This document shows, in pieces, positions 46,952 through 57,422 of a stretch of 64,000 nt of DNA. Each line of letters begins with the position of its first letter. The stretch's first letter is position 1. Origin of the DNA: Nicotiana tabacum (Eukaryota > Streptophyta > Magnoliopsida > Solanales > Solanaceae); contig NC_134087.1 of the NCBI RefSeq assembly GCF_000715075.1, forward strand, positions 110,895,161 through 110,959,160. The letters are read 5' to 3'. The notes under the pieces were generated by a model. It did not search any database, had not been told where the DNA came from, and saw only the letters and a list, made by a program, of their open reading frames with translations. Made by a program: the position numbers and the translations under genes.

Positions 46952-47300
46952 AAGTTCCCCATTAGACGGGAGTCTCGGTAGCCAGTCTTGCTATTCTTTC
47001 TGCATCTGGATTATCTCGGGGTGTGATCCGGACGTTTTACTTTATTGTCTTACTTTCTGATGTAAGCCCTTTTATCTTCAAAAATTAAAAAAAAAATCAA
47101 AACAATAAAAAAAATCAAAAATCAAATGAAATTAATATTTCATTGTCTAGGAATGTCTCTTTTCTTAATCTTGTCATTTTTTTTCTTATTCTCTTTTTAG
47201 TTATGTTAAATCCAGATTTCAAAAACATGACATGCTTGCGGACTTCATGCCCAGATCCTGAAAGCTGTCAAACCTCGAAATAATGAATCAAGGATTAGAT
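46952..47300 (+). other. Region between gag and the integrase tail
   Basis: Non-coding and A/T-rich, with poly-A stretches near 47080-47130. In autonomous relatives several kilobases of pol would follow gag; here nothing of pol appears before 47300. The deletion point is not visible as a repeat. Confidence 0.6.
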
Positions 47301-47494
47301 CGCAATGAAGATAAAGTTTAAGGAAATAAGACAAAGAGTTGGAACATTTGAAGAAAAATTGGTTCTAGATTGGAAAGGTCCATACATTGTAACAAGAGTA
47401 CTTCCAAAAGAGTGTGTTGTACTTGGGACACGTCAAAGGAAATATCCCTGAAACAACTATCAATGCAAATGCAGTCAAAAGGTACTCTGTTTGA
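47301..47494 (+). pseudogene. C-terminal tail of an Ogre/Tat-like integrase
   Basis: GTFEEKLVLDWKGPYIVTRV followed, after one frame change near 47430, by NIPETTINANAVKRYSV and a TGA at 47492-47494 matches the usual end of pol in this lineage. The rest of pol is missing, so this is the surviving edge of an internal deletion. Confidence 0.8.
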
Positions 47495-49465
47495 TCCTCC
47501 ATATAGCATTAATATTCTCCGGTTGGGATGAATAAGGTTTTTATTCTCGCTACCCAAACACTATCAACCCTTTGCAAACCCTTTGAGCCGGTTACCGTTC
47601 TTTGACTACCCTCATTGGAACCTAAAAGTGTCATTGAAAAAAAAAGAAAAAAAAAAGAAGAGAAAAAAGAAAGAATTGGAAAAATGAAAAATGAAATAGA
47701 AGGAAAAGATAAAAAAGGAAGAAAAGACAAAGAAAATGAAATGAAAAAAATGAAAAAGGAAAGGAAAAAGAAAGAGAAAACAAAATAGAAAAAAGAAAAA
47801 AAATCCAAAAACAAAAGTTTCCTGAACTACGTTCGACTTGATTCCGAAAGGATACGTAGGCAGTTTCTCTCTAGGGTTCAATCACACCAAAATAAAAATT
47901 CAAAGTCCCCCAAAAAGTGAAACTGGGACAGAAGGTATAATGGTTCGGCAATATCCCGCCCAAAAGGTTCCAAAGTTTTAATTTAATCCAAATTCTTTTT
48001 ACCCCAAACCTTGTTCAAGTCCTTCTGATCAATCGGCAAAGAGGTTCAAAATGGGAAGATGGAGTTATTTGGATCTGATACAACAAGAGGAATAAATGAG
48101 AGTCTTATTGGTGAAAACCTACACGGGCACCGTAAGACGATGGTAAGTAGAGAAAATCAAAATGAGAGAGTCTTGTTAGTGAAAACCCACACGGGCACTA
48201 TAAGGCGCTGGTGAGAAGAGAAATGAGAGAGGTCAGCTAGTGAAAACCTGCAAAGGGCCCCACTGATCGAAAAGAAGATCCTCATAGCCATCAGCATTGA
48301 CAAAATCCTGGCAAGGTTTCTTGAATTTTGAGGCAAAATTGTGATGAATTTCTGAGAGTCGGACGGTTTACACAGATCAGACATCTAGTCCAAAAGACAT
48401 GTCATGTTCATTGAAGTCCGCATGTACTCCAGATAAGTCCTTCTTTCCTTTTCCCGAAAGGGATACCTCTTGTCTAAATTCGTTTGTCAATCCCTTTGTC
48501 TGTTTTCTTTTAATCCCTTTCGGTCTAATACTATTCCGAAACTAAGACAAAGAAAAGATGGCAAGACTGATTTACAGGGCTTTCGTTTGATACAAGCTAA
48601 TGTCCAAAAGGCACCCAGCCTCGTCAGGGGCATCAAGTTGACCTCGACTGGCCTGGCGGCCGATGCTCCGAAATTGAAAACTTTTGGAAGGAGAAAATCA
48701 AATCAAAGTGCCTATAAAGGCAAATGTAGTTGAAACGTTGAGTCCTACGTGGCCAACAATCTCGGCAAAAGTTTGAAAAGCCAAGGTACCAAAATGACCT
48801 GAAATTAAAGTTGGAAGAAAGAAGCCAAAATGAAAGGCCTACGAAGGCGAAATAAAGTTGGAAAGGTTAAGTCCCACGCGACTAGCCGTTGCAGCAAAGT
48901 TTGAGGAGCCAAAAGTTCCTTAATGTTCCGAAGAAAAAAAAATGGAAAAAGTAGGAAAAAAAAGAAAGTCAGAAAGGAAAGGCCTACGAAGGCAAAATAA
49001 AGTCAAAAAGGTTGAGTTCCACCGACCAACAGTCAAGGCGAAATCTGGAAAAAAAACTAGAGGTTCTCAGGGCCTGAAATGAAATTGGTCCCTAGAAAAC
49101 AAGCAGTTGCAATTGAGATCTTCATCAAAGAAGCTGGGTCGAGATCAAGTGATTGAGACAATCAAGGCCACAAAACCAACCACCGTTTCAAACTAACAAT
49201 TGTTCTTTGTTTGAAAATTTGAAACAGGTGCAATCCAAAGCAACCATGCAAGAAGCAGGTGCAACCAAAAGGAAAAAAAAAAGAAGTGCGCAAGTGCTAG
49301 AAACAACTTTGCAGCAACAATCCATAAAAAGGGAAGTCCCCTCCAATTTTTCTTTCCCGCATTTACTCTTTTCAAAAAAAAAAAAAGAAGAGAAAGGAAA
49401 ACAAAATGAAAAAAAAAGAAGATAAGAAGAAAATTCAAAAAAATGGTAGCTAAGGATCCCCAACC
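47495..49465 (+). other. Ogre-like 3' region with degenerate repeats
   Basis: Contents in order: a purine-only-like tract (47637-47815), a third GAACTAC...GATACGTAGGCA block (47821-47862), and three copies of a GTGAAAACC(T/C)ACACGGGCAC-type unit at about 64-bp spacing (48099-48260). Three degenerate units of about 130 bp built on GGCCTACGAAGGCRAAATAA follow (48708-49052), then another purine-rich tract (49262-49440). Open frames on either strand here are low-complexity artefacts. Confidence 0.7.
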
Positions 49466-51268
49466 TCAATCTTTTGCGCTTTTACCAACATTAGGGTTCC
49501 AATCCCTGAGTTGAGCCTTTTAGACATAGGGCCTCCATTCCCTAGTCGCCTTTTTGCCAACATTAGGGCTCCAATCCCTGAGTTGAGCCTTTTAGACATA
49601 GGGCCTCCATTCCCTAGTCGCCTTTTTGACAACATTTGGACTCCAATCCCTGAGTTGAGCTTTTTAGACATAGGGCCTCCATTCCCTAGTCGCTTTTTGC
49701 CAACATTAGGGCTCCAATCCCTGAGTTGAGCCTTTTTAGACATAGGGCCTCCATTCCCTAGTCGCCTTTTGCCAACATTAGGGCTTCAATCCCTGAGTTG
49801 AGCTTTTTAGACATAGGGCCTACATTCCCTAGTCGCCTTTTTGCCAACATTAGGGCTCCAATCCCTGAGTTGAGCCTTTTAGACATAGGGCCTCCATTCT
49901 CTAGTCGCCTTTTGCTAACAATTTGGCTCCAATCCCTGAGTTGAGCCTTTTTAGACATAGGGCCTCCATTCCCTAGTCGCCTTTTGCCAACATTAGGGCT
50001 TCAATCCCTGAGTTGAGCTTTTTAGACATAGGACCTCCATTCCCTAGTCGCCTTTTTGCCGACATTACAGCTCCAATTCCTGATATGAGCCTTTTTAGAC
50101 ATAGGGCCTCCATTCCCTAGTCGCCTTTTGCCAACATTAGGGCTCCAATCCCTGAGTTGAGCCTTTTTAGACATAGGGCCTCCATTCCCTAGTCGCCTTT
50201 TGCCAACATTAGGGCTCCAATCCCTGAGTTGAGCTTTTTAGACATAGGGCCTCCATTCCCTAGTCGCCTTTTTGCCAACATTAGGGCTCTAATCCCTGAG
50301 TTGAGCTTTTTAGACATAGGGCCTACATTCCCTAGTCGCCTTTTTGCCAACATTAGGGCTCCAATCCCTGAGTTGAGCCTTTTAGACGTAGGGCCTCCAT
50401 CTCTAGTCGCCTTTTGCTAACAATTTGGCTCCAATCCCTGAGTTGGGCCTTTTTAGACATAGGGCCTCCATTCCCTAGTCGCCTTTTGCCAACATTAGGG
50501 CTTCAATCCCTGAGTTGAGCTTTTTAGACATAGGACCTTCATTCCCTAGTCGCCTTTTTGCCGACATTACGGCTCCAATTCCTGATATGAGCCTTTTTAG
50601 ATATAGGGCCTCCATTCCCTAGTCGCCTTTTTGCCAACATTAGGGCTCCAATCCCTAAGTTGAGCCTTTTTAAACATAGGGCCTCCATTCCCTAGTCACC
50701 TTTTGCCAACATTAGGGCTCCAATCCGTGAGTTGAGCTTTTTAGACATAGGGCCTCCATTCCCTAGTCGCCTTTTTGCCAACATTAGGGCTCTAATCCCT
50801 GAGTTGAGCTTTTTTAGACATAAGGTCTCCATTCCCTAGTCTCTTTTTTGCCAACATTAGGGCTCCAATCCTTGAGTTGAGCCTTTTAGACATAGGGCCT
50901 CCATTGCTTAGTCGCCTTTTGCCAACATTAGGGCTCCAATCCCTGAGTTTAGCCTTTTTCGACATAGGGCCTCCATTCCCTAGTTGCCTTTTTGCCAACA
51001 TTAGGGCTCCAATCCCTGAGCTGAACCTTTTAGACATAGGGCCTCCATTCCCTAGTCGCCTTTTTTGCCAACATTAGGGCTCCAATCCCTGAGTTGAGCC
51101 TCTTAGATATAGGGCCTCCATTCCCTAGTTGCCTTTTTGCCAATATTAGGGCTCCAATCCCTGAGTTGAGCCTTTTTAGACATAGGGCCTCAATTCTCTA
51201 GTTGCCTTTTTTGTCAACATTAGGGCTCCAATCCCTGAGTTGAGTCTTTTTAGACATAGGGCCTCCAT
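49466..51268 (+). repeat. 72-bp minisatellite, about 25 copies, with a 7-unit higher-order repeat
   Basis: The unit contains TTAGACATAGGGCCTCCATT, CCCTAGTCGCCTTTTGCC and AACATTAGGGCTCCAATCCC, then TGAGTTGAGCC; most units are 71-73 bp. Marker variants recur 502-503 bp apart: GCTAACAATTTGG (49914, 50416), GCCGACATTAC (50058, 50560) and GGGCCTACATTCCC (49817, 50320). Seven units therefore duplicated as a block. Because 72 is a multiple of three, several frames stay open, giving periodic 24-residue pseudo-proteins on both strands. The array ends abruptly at duplicated copia sequence. Confidence 0.95.
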
Positions 51269-52596
51269 TCCTAGTAGTAATAAATTGGCTCTTCCAGAAC
51301 CTTCAATTAATCTTGTACTACCGGATATTGTATTAACATTCGCTTCTTTCATTACCAAATAAGAGAAATATCTCTTATCTTTTAAAATAGTGTATGTTAT
51401 AGCACTATCTAGAAGACATATCCAATTGAAGACTGGGGAATTTTCATATTCTTCATAAAAAAAGACAAATAATACATCATAAGAAATATGAAAGCAAGCA
51501 GAAAAAAAAACATTAAGAAATGCATTAGGAATGTAGAAACTAGCAACATGTGATGCATTAGGAAAATGCACTCAAGAAAAATAAACTAATTGCAAACATA
51601 AAAATAACAACTTTTATAGCTTCATTCCCCAGTAAGATGATTAGTTCTTCAGTCAATATCCTCAAAGAAGTCTCTAGCTTCTAAATGAGTAATATTTGTT
51701 AGGCCTTCAAAATCATCATCTTTATATGCAAGATGTGCCTTAGAATTATATTTGTTCGAGAGACCTGCTTCATCATCATTATTTTGAAAGGTCAAGTGTG
51801 CCTCCATATTATTTTCTTTTTTTTGAGGGAGGCTTGATAAAGTTTGACAAAATGTTCTGGCGTACGACAAATGTGTGCCCAATGACCTCTCATACCACAT
51901 CGGTGACACATACTAGTTTTACCTTTTGAATGATTAATTTGAGAACCCTTATTGTTCTCCAATTTATTTCCACCGTAATGATGATAATTGTTTCGTCCCC
52001 TGCCACGTCCACGTTTACGACCATGTCCACGACCACGGTAATTATTTTGTTTTCTTTCAAACTTAGCATATGCTGCTACAACATTCACTTCCGGAAATGA
52101 AGCTGACCCAGTGGGACGGTCTTCATGATTTTTCATTAATAGAGTATTATTTTGCTCTACCACAAGTATGCATGTGATTAACTCAGAATATTTCTTAAAA
52201 CCTTTTTCACGGTATTGTTGTTGTAGCACCACATTTGAAGCGTGAAAAATAGAAAATGTTTTTTCCAATAAGTCTTCATCTATGATAGTGTCTCCACATA
52301 ATTTTAATAGAGAACTTACTTTAAAGATAGCAGAATTATACTCACTTACGGTTTTAAAGTCTTGCAATCTTAAATGTATCCACTCATACCGAGTTTTCGG
52401 TAATACCGTAAGTTTTAGGTGGTCATACCGATCCTTCAAATTAATCCATAATTCAAGTGGATCTTTTACGGTTAAATATTCAGTTTTTAACCCTTCATGT
52501 AGATGATGACGAAGGAAAATCATGGCCTTCGCTTTATCCTGATTTGATGCTTCATTTCCTTGTATAATAGTATTTCCAAGACCTTTAGCGTCAAGG
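51269..52596 (-). repeat. 1.33-kb copia segment, right copy
   Basis: Counterpart of 41754-43084. On its left it abuts the minisatellite at a shared TCC. On its right it is continuous with the copia gag N-terminus and 5' LTR, so this is the original-context copy for gag. Confidence 0.93.
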
Positions 52597-52682
52597 TGAA
52601 TTTCAGCATCAAGGACCCATGATAAATAGTTCCTCCCGGTGATGTCAAGTTCCACAAATTCAAGTTTTGATAAATTTGACAT
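51649..52682 (-). pseudogene. Copia gag, right copy
   Basis: The preferred start is 52682 (MSNLSKLEFVELDITGRNYL), the typical gag N-terminus, rather than the upstream in-frame Met at 52751. The gag domain, Arg/Gly run and zinc knuckle CHRCGMRGHWAHIC are present. A frameshift in a T-run near 51820 replaces the last part of gag, whereas the left copy keeps that frame to its stop. No single copy is intact. Confidence 0.9.
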
Positions 52683-53317
52683 AGTGAAAACTATCATAAA
52701 AGATGAATAAGTTAGAGAATAATTATAATAATAAACAATTAATGAAAACAAAACGATTAAGGTAAAAGAAATAAAAATAGAGCTATATCATGTTAACAAT
52801 CTACTATTTCATTTTACTTTTGCCATAAAGTAGAAATTACATACTTGTTTCATTTCACTTTATATTACATGCTTGTTTCATTTCACTTTATATTATTGAT
52901 ATATATATGTGTTAATAGAATCGAACGTGACTAACATTATTTATATGTTCCAATAAATATAAAGTAATTAAACTATAAAATTATTGCTTGTCAATTCATT
53001 TCTCACAGTTCTTCAAAATGCCTTAAAGATATATTTTGATCCAGGGAGTCCATGAATATTATAAGTATGACATTAGTGCATAGGTAGTTTGATGACTTTG
53101 AGGTCCTCTAAGAGTTGAGCACGGAAGAAAATAGTTATTTTATCACTGCAATGTACTTAAACTATTTAAGATTCCCAAGCGCACAAGTAATCTGCAAACA
53201 GTGAGCATATGATATGTACTACCATAAATAAAATGATTACAATGATACATACCTTAATAAAATATGTCTCAACTTAGCGGGAGTTAAGAATAAAATTAGA
53301 GCTTCATGCTGATAACG
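52683..53317 (-). other. Copia 5' leader with primer region
   Basis: Next to the 5' LTR the minus strand reads CGTTATCAGCATGAAGC (53301-53317), at the place of the primer-binding site. It does not match the common TGGTATCAGAGC site and I leave the tRNA unassigned. The rest is AT-rich with no gene. Confidence 0.6.
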
Positions 53318-53529
53318 TATTATAAAATAAAAGCAATGCAGTAAAATGTAAATAAGAAGAGATAGAAAGAAGGGAGAAGTGTTTTCTTCTTTCACTTTGG
53401 TGTATCTTTCCATTGCAATTACATGGCCTTTTATAGACATAAAAAGTAAAGATGATGGACATAAAGTAAGAGATTTAATCTTTAAGTTATTCACAACATG
53501 AGCATCCAATGTACAAACTATTCATAACA
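53318..53529 (-). repeat. 5' LTR of the copia element (212 bp)
   Basis: Pairs with 35625-35848. Its inner end reads TATTATAAAA instead of TGTTATAAAA, so the terminal CA (sense strand) has decayed to TA. The outer end is followed by the ATGCA duplication. Confidence 0.95.
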
Positions 53530-53943
53530 ATGCATTAATTTTTGGTATTACTTTTTAGTATTTGTTTGGCACACTTTTTCATATATTATTAATATAAATA
53601 TTAATTATACAATCTTCTTGGTATTATCTTATGTATAACTAATACATAGCAAATCATAGTATTAGTAATACCAAGGCTATTAATGAATGTATTAGCATAG
53701 TTAAAGATAAAATTATCCTTTAAATCTCTTGAAGCTAAAGAATATGGAGGGAATTTTTCTAAATAACTAATTTTCTTAAAAATTATGCAATGCATTTTAA
53801 TTTTTAATACACCATACCAAACAGTGGATAAGAAATATTCGTACATAACTAATGCTTGCATTACTAACATCTGCATTACTAATCCCTACATTATTAATAT
53901 ACTTTATTCAGCACTATTCTTATGCACTGTACCAAACGACCCT
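53530..53943. mobile_element. MITE, right part (split by the copia element)
   Basis: It ends GTACCAAACGACCCT, the inverted counterpart of AGGGGTAGCTTGATAC at 35582, followed by TTACATTT (53944-53951) matching CTACATTT at the other side. Removing copia and one ATGCA leaves an AT-rich, non-coding element of about 450 bp, a size and end type common among Solanaceae hAT-like MITEs. Confidence 0.68.
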
Positions 53944-53951
53944 TTACATTT

Positions 53952-55132
53952 TAGGCTTAATGAGATGCTCTCTTGGGTTTAGGGGTTTGTTTAACCCAAA
54001 AAACTGACTTTCAAATTAATCAATTAAATTTATAAATGTAAGGCCATATGTATTTGATTCAATCCAATGATATTATTTTTTGCTAATCTAATGAATTAGA
54101 CATGAAAAGAATAGTAGAAGTAAGTAATAAAACGGAAAATAAGTAGAAATAAAGTGTGTCAAATAAAGCTTGATAAGCTGAATTGTGACAAATTACGGAT
54201 CAAGTTGTTATAAATTACAATGTGCAAAATTATGGAGTATAAATTTTAGATGATTATAATGGTGGTAAAGTGGATATATTTGCAGTACAAATTTCAAGTA
54301 GCCATTTTCGTTGAATAATGAGTCCATTATGAGCATTTCTATAGCCGATTCGTTACATTTGAAAGATTTACAACTGCTAAATTAATGCTGAATTTCGTAA
54401 CTCCTGAGTTATTACTGAATTACATAACTATTGAGTTAATACTGATTCCGAAATTTCTCAAAAATTATTGATCTTTTGGTATTCTATATCAAGAGACTCT
54501 GAATAGTTGCTTCTGGGTACTTGATTATTTTTCCTAAAATACCTTACTCGGATATTCATAGACTTTTCGAACACTCGATCATTTTTCGAAGACCCAGGGT
54601 GATTATTTCTGGATTAACATCATTTGATCCCGATTAAGAGAACTTAGGATTTACTTCCATAGCTGACCTTCTAGTTTGACCTAGAGCTCTAGAAAATATT
54701 TGCTACGTGTTGGTCATTGATCTATTCACGTGTCAAGACCATGGTTGAAATTGTTGGTGTATACCCCAATATGAAGGTTCTGTAGCGTTTTTAAGGATTC
54801 CAGTTCTTGTAACATAAGATTCTAAAGCAAACAAGATATTAATCCAACTTAGAAAATGGTTCCTAGAGAATCTAAGGTATCTGCCTCCAACAGATGCTGC
54901 CTAGTTCTCATTTTTTTCCACCAAACTTTTGCAATAACTGTACAATTAGCCAGCTCTAGCAATAAAGGAAATTTTATCCAATAAATGAAGCAAATGCTCC
55001 AACAATTTAAGGCTGGACATTCCAACCAACAATCTCAAACATCTTCAGAAGAAGTAAAAAAAAAGAAGAAGAAGACCCTGATTGTGACTCGGTATAAGAA
55101 TAATCGGAATGACGTTCGCATGACAAAATCAT
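53952..55132. other. AT-rich intergenic sequence
   Basis: I see no gene, repeat array or transposon end here. It appears to continue the DNA left of 35574 (about 35511-35573) across the MITE and copia insertions. Confidence 0.5.
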
Positions 55133-55914
55133 AACAACACTAAAATTGATATCACCCAAGACATCAACAAGCATTTTCTTGAAAATTACGGTAGCAATAC
55201 TATAGCAGTACTGTACAACCATTTTACACTTTCATTGTACAAGTACTGTAAGAATATTATACACTGCTATTATAGAAGTCTAAATTTTTTCTTTAAATAC
55301 CCTCCCCCCTTCACTTGTATTTTCACACACCACTAACTCGAACTGCAATTCAACCAATATCATCTTCGAGTTGGTTGAATTGATGTTCCAGTTTATCATC
55401 CGTAACATCAGAAACGTCACTATCTTCTAATAGAATATGTTCGATCTGATTAAGAGTGGACCCATATAAATCAAGGCTTCTAACTTTATTAGACAACTTG
55501 TAGTATTTGGCGATATGCCCTGGTTTGTGGCACTTGAAACATTTGCAAGAATTGGAGGTTTATAAAGCTGATAATTTAGGTTTACTAGGAACGGTTTTAG
55601 ATTTAGAGGAGAAAGGTTTAGTCTTCCTAAACTTGGGTGTAGAAGATCTATGTTTTGAAATCCTAGAGGGAGTAAGCTCTAAGCAATTTTTTGGAGGGAG
55701 AGAGAGTATTTTGGAAGAAAGTGATGCGTGAAAATACAAATGAAGGAGGGTATTTATAGAAAAAATTTCAGACTGCTACAGTAGCAATGCACATAATTTT
55801 TGTAGTACTTCTATAGTGAAAGTATATAGTAAAAGTAAGTGTACAAGTACTACTACAGTGATTTTCAAGAAAATGCTTGCTGATGTCATGGGTAATGCCA
55901 GCTTTAGTGTTGTT
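55133..55914. mobile_element. Long-inverted-repeat element (about 200-bp arms), Mutator-like candidate
   Basis: Arms 55133-55333 and 55720-55914 are inverted copies, recognisable by AACAACACTAAA, GCATTTTCTTGAAAAT and AAATACCCTCC. They end inward at ACTTGTATTTTCACAC-like sequence. By eye identity is near 75-80 percent with small gaps. The middle holds a zinc-knuckle coding fragment. Long arms around captured sequence suggest a Mutator-like (Pack-MULE style) element, but I could not find a 9-bp target duplication, so the class is tentative. Confidence 0.6.
55334..55719 (-). pseudogene. Zinc-knuckle coat-protein- or Gag-like fragment inside the inverted repeat
   Basis: On the minus strand a Lys/Ser/Pro-rich basic stretch, interrupted by a TAA, is followed by CKCFKCHKPGHIAKYY (about 55545-55495). 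This is a CCHC knuckle whose last Cys is Tyr. An acidic tail follows and stops near 55350. A basic run, C-terminal CCHC and acidic tail are seen in the coat proteins of plant pararetroviruses (Caulimoviridae), which have endogenous copies in Solanaceae, and also in some retroelement Gags. I cannot separate these by eye. The fragment is broken and incomplete. Confidence 0.4.
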
Positions 55915-56049
55915 GATAAGTGTGAATTTTAACCCTTTATCAGTGCCTCCTTCCTATAATTTTGTCTGAAAGTGCCAATTTTGTCCCCTACTCTAATGAA
56001 AATGGTTGAATTGCATGTGTACTGATAACGATAAGGCCTTGGAAAAAGA
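55915..56049. other. Short spacer
   Basis: Nothing recognised between the inverted-repeat element and the GC-palindrome region. Confidence 0.4.
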
Positions 56050-57405
56050 ATGACTCAAAAAAAAAGATAATTCTAGCCATTTCAGTGAAGAGGAGAAGTG
56101 CAGAGAATAGAATTAGAACCGCGGTTGCAAGAGTATTTGCGGTCCGCAAAAATAAATACAGCCACAGAAGATGAACTAAAGCTTCAGGAATTTAGCCAAA
56201 AGTGCGGTCCACAGAAGAAAATATGTGGTCGCACTTTGATCCGCAAGATGGTCCGTACTGATAATTTGAATAATCAGAGAATGAGCAGTTAGTCGATTTT
56301 GGAGCCTCCTCAAATGCGGTCCGCAGAACTAAAAGTACAACTGCAAAAGCTGATGTGCGGCCTCAATGCTTGAAGTGCGACCGCAAAACTTCATCCATTG
56401 AAAGCACAGGAAACATCAATCCAGCAAAGTGCAGACCGCAGAACCCATTTGGCGGCCGCAAACCCTCCGAATGACAAAATTTTAGGAGTCCTATAAATAG
56501 AACTTTATATGGCGTCTTTTAATTGTAGCAGCTTATAATTAGTTACTCTTCTCTATTTTGAGCAAGTGTGAGCTACAATTGAAGAAGATCTTCCACTCTT
56601 TCTTTTATTTTTGATTTTATGTCTTTAACTTCATCTTATTTTTCTCTTTCCATGAGTAGCTAAATTTTTATTTAGGGTTATAATCAAACTCTAGTATGTG
56701 AATCTTATGGGTCATTAATATTATGTTTGTTTATGATTGGGTTAAGTATTATTTAGCCTTGTTTATACTTTAAAGTTAGAATTAATGGTTGCAAATATTG
56801 ATTAATGCCTTTTTGACCTTGTTCTTACTTGAGAAAGAGGAACTAAGTCTAAGAAAACTTGGCTAACAAGGAACTAAACTAGTTGAGGGATTGATTAGTT
56901 TAATTAATGGATTTGGATAGAGATAGTGATAATCCAACTTTAGCTCATAATCAATTGCACTTATAGCTATCCAATTAGACTTGATAAAGCTAAACTAGGC
57001 ATAATCACTCTTTAATCGGGAGGTATAAAGTGAGTAATTAAGTTTTGAAAGTCATAGCAACCCCGATCTATCAAGCAAGCATAATTCACTTTACCCATTA
57101 GATTTACACCTAGGTTAGGATTACAAGTCTAGGCTTTTCTCCATTTGTTGCAACTTCCTAGCAATATTGCATATTAAGTGTTTGTTTTTTTTATTTCTTA
57201 GAATCATCCTAGTTCCAATCAATAGATTCGATACACTACTTTTGTTTGAAAGATAAATTAAGTTACATCAAGTTGCCTATTTAAGTATTTACCGAACACC
57301 CTTATAAACTCCTTGAGGTTCGATTCCGACTCTCGTTGGGTAATTTATATTGCTAATGAGCGTTTCATATCCCTTATTGGGATGTGTCTTGGACGTGACC
57401 AATTT
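56050..57405 (+). mobile_element. Degenerate gypsy LTR (Athila-like), left boundary uncertain
   Basis: GCGGTCCGC and related palindromes crowd 56110-56460, followed by a TATA box CCTATAAATAG (56491-56501), an AT-rich transcribed part and CTCCTTGAGGTTCGATTCCG near 57311. A decayed primer-binding site lies at 57406. The layout is that of an LTR followed by the start of an internal region. The left end is not marked by a clear TG or target duplication. Confidence 0.5.
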
Positions 57406-57422
57406 TTGGCACCATGCCAAGG
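57406..57422 (+). other. Decayed primer-binding site of the Athila-like remnant
   Basis: TTGGCACCATGCCAAGG resembles the TTGGCGCCGTTGCCGGGG site of Athila-type elements, with CpG-to-CpA/TpG-like changes at several positions. Confidence 0.5.

Larger units (their letters stand above)
43081..51268 (+). mobile_element. Fragment of a gag-only Ogre/Tat-like element inside copia
   Basis: On the plus strand it holds the last 14 bases of an LTR, a GGCGACTCTGCTGGGGAC-type primer region, a long leader, gag, the last codons of integrase, a purine-rich 3' region and a 72-bp minisatellite. Protease, reverse transcriptase, RNase H and most of integrase are absent. No 3' LTR is present and no 5-bp target duplication is seen. 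Instead both sides are bounded by copies of one copia segment joined at short microhomologies. Confidence 0.88.
35625..53529 (-). mobile_element. Ty1/copia element with nested insertions, minus strand
   Basis: Short LTRs at 53318-53529 (5') and 35625-35848 (3') are flanked by a perfect 5-bp duplication, ATGCA (35620-35624 and 53530-53534). Gag, protease, integrase, reverse transcriptase and RNase H follow in copia order on the minus strand. The 17.9-kb span is inflated by a solo LTR (38221-40650) and an Ogre-like fragment (about 43085-51268) with a duplicated copia segment around it. The LTRs differ at eight sites in about 212, all transitions, plus a 12-bp indel. I did not assign a copia lineage. 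Confidence 0.95.

Noticed and set aside
47509..47881. Phe/Ser/Leu-rich minus-strand frames resembling membrane proteins
   Set aside because: They are the complement of a purine-rich low-complexity tract inside a transposon.
49188..49469. Phe-rich minus-strand frames
   Set aside because: Same low-complexity cause, opposite an A/G-rich tract.
49466..51268. Periodic open frames on both strands of the minisatellite
   Set aside because: They arise because the 72-bp unit is a multiple of three. They have no start context or protein family and are interrupted whenever a unit is 71 or 73 bp.
49466..51268. CRISPR-like direct repeats
   Set aside because: Units are contiguous and similar over their full length with no unique spacers, and the genome is eukaryotic.
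43081..51268. A complete Ogre element with its own LTR pair
   Set aside because: Only 14 bp of LTR are present on the left, none on the right, and no 5-bp target duplication.
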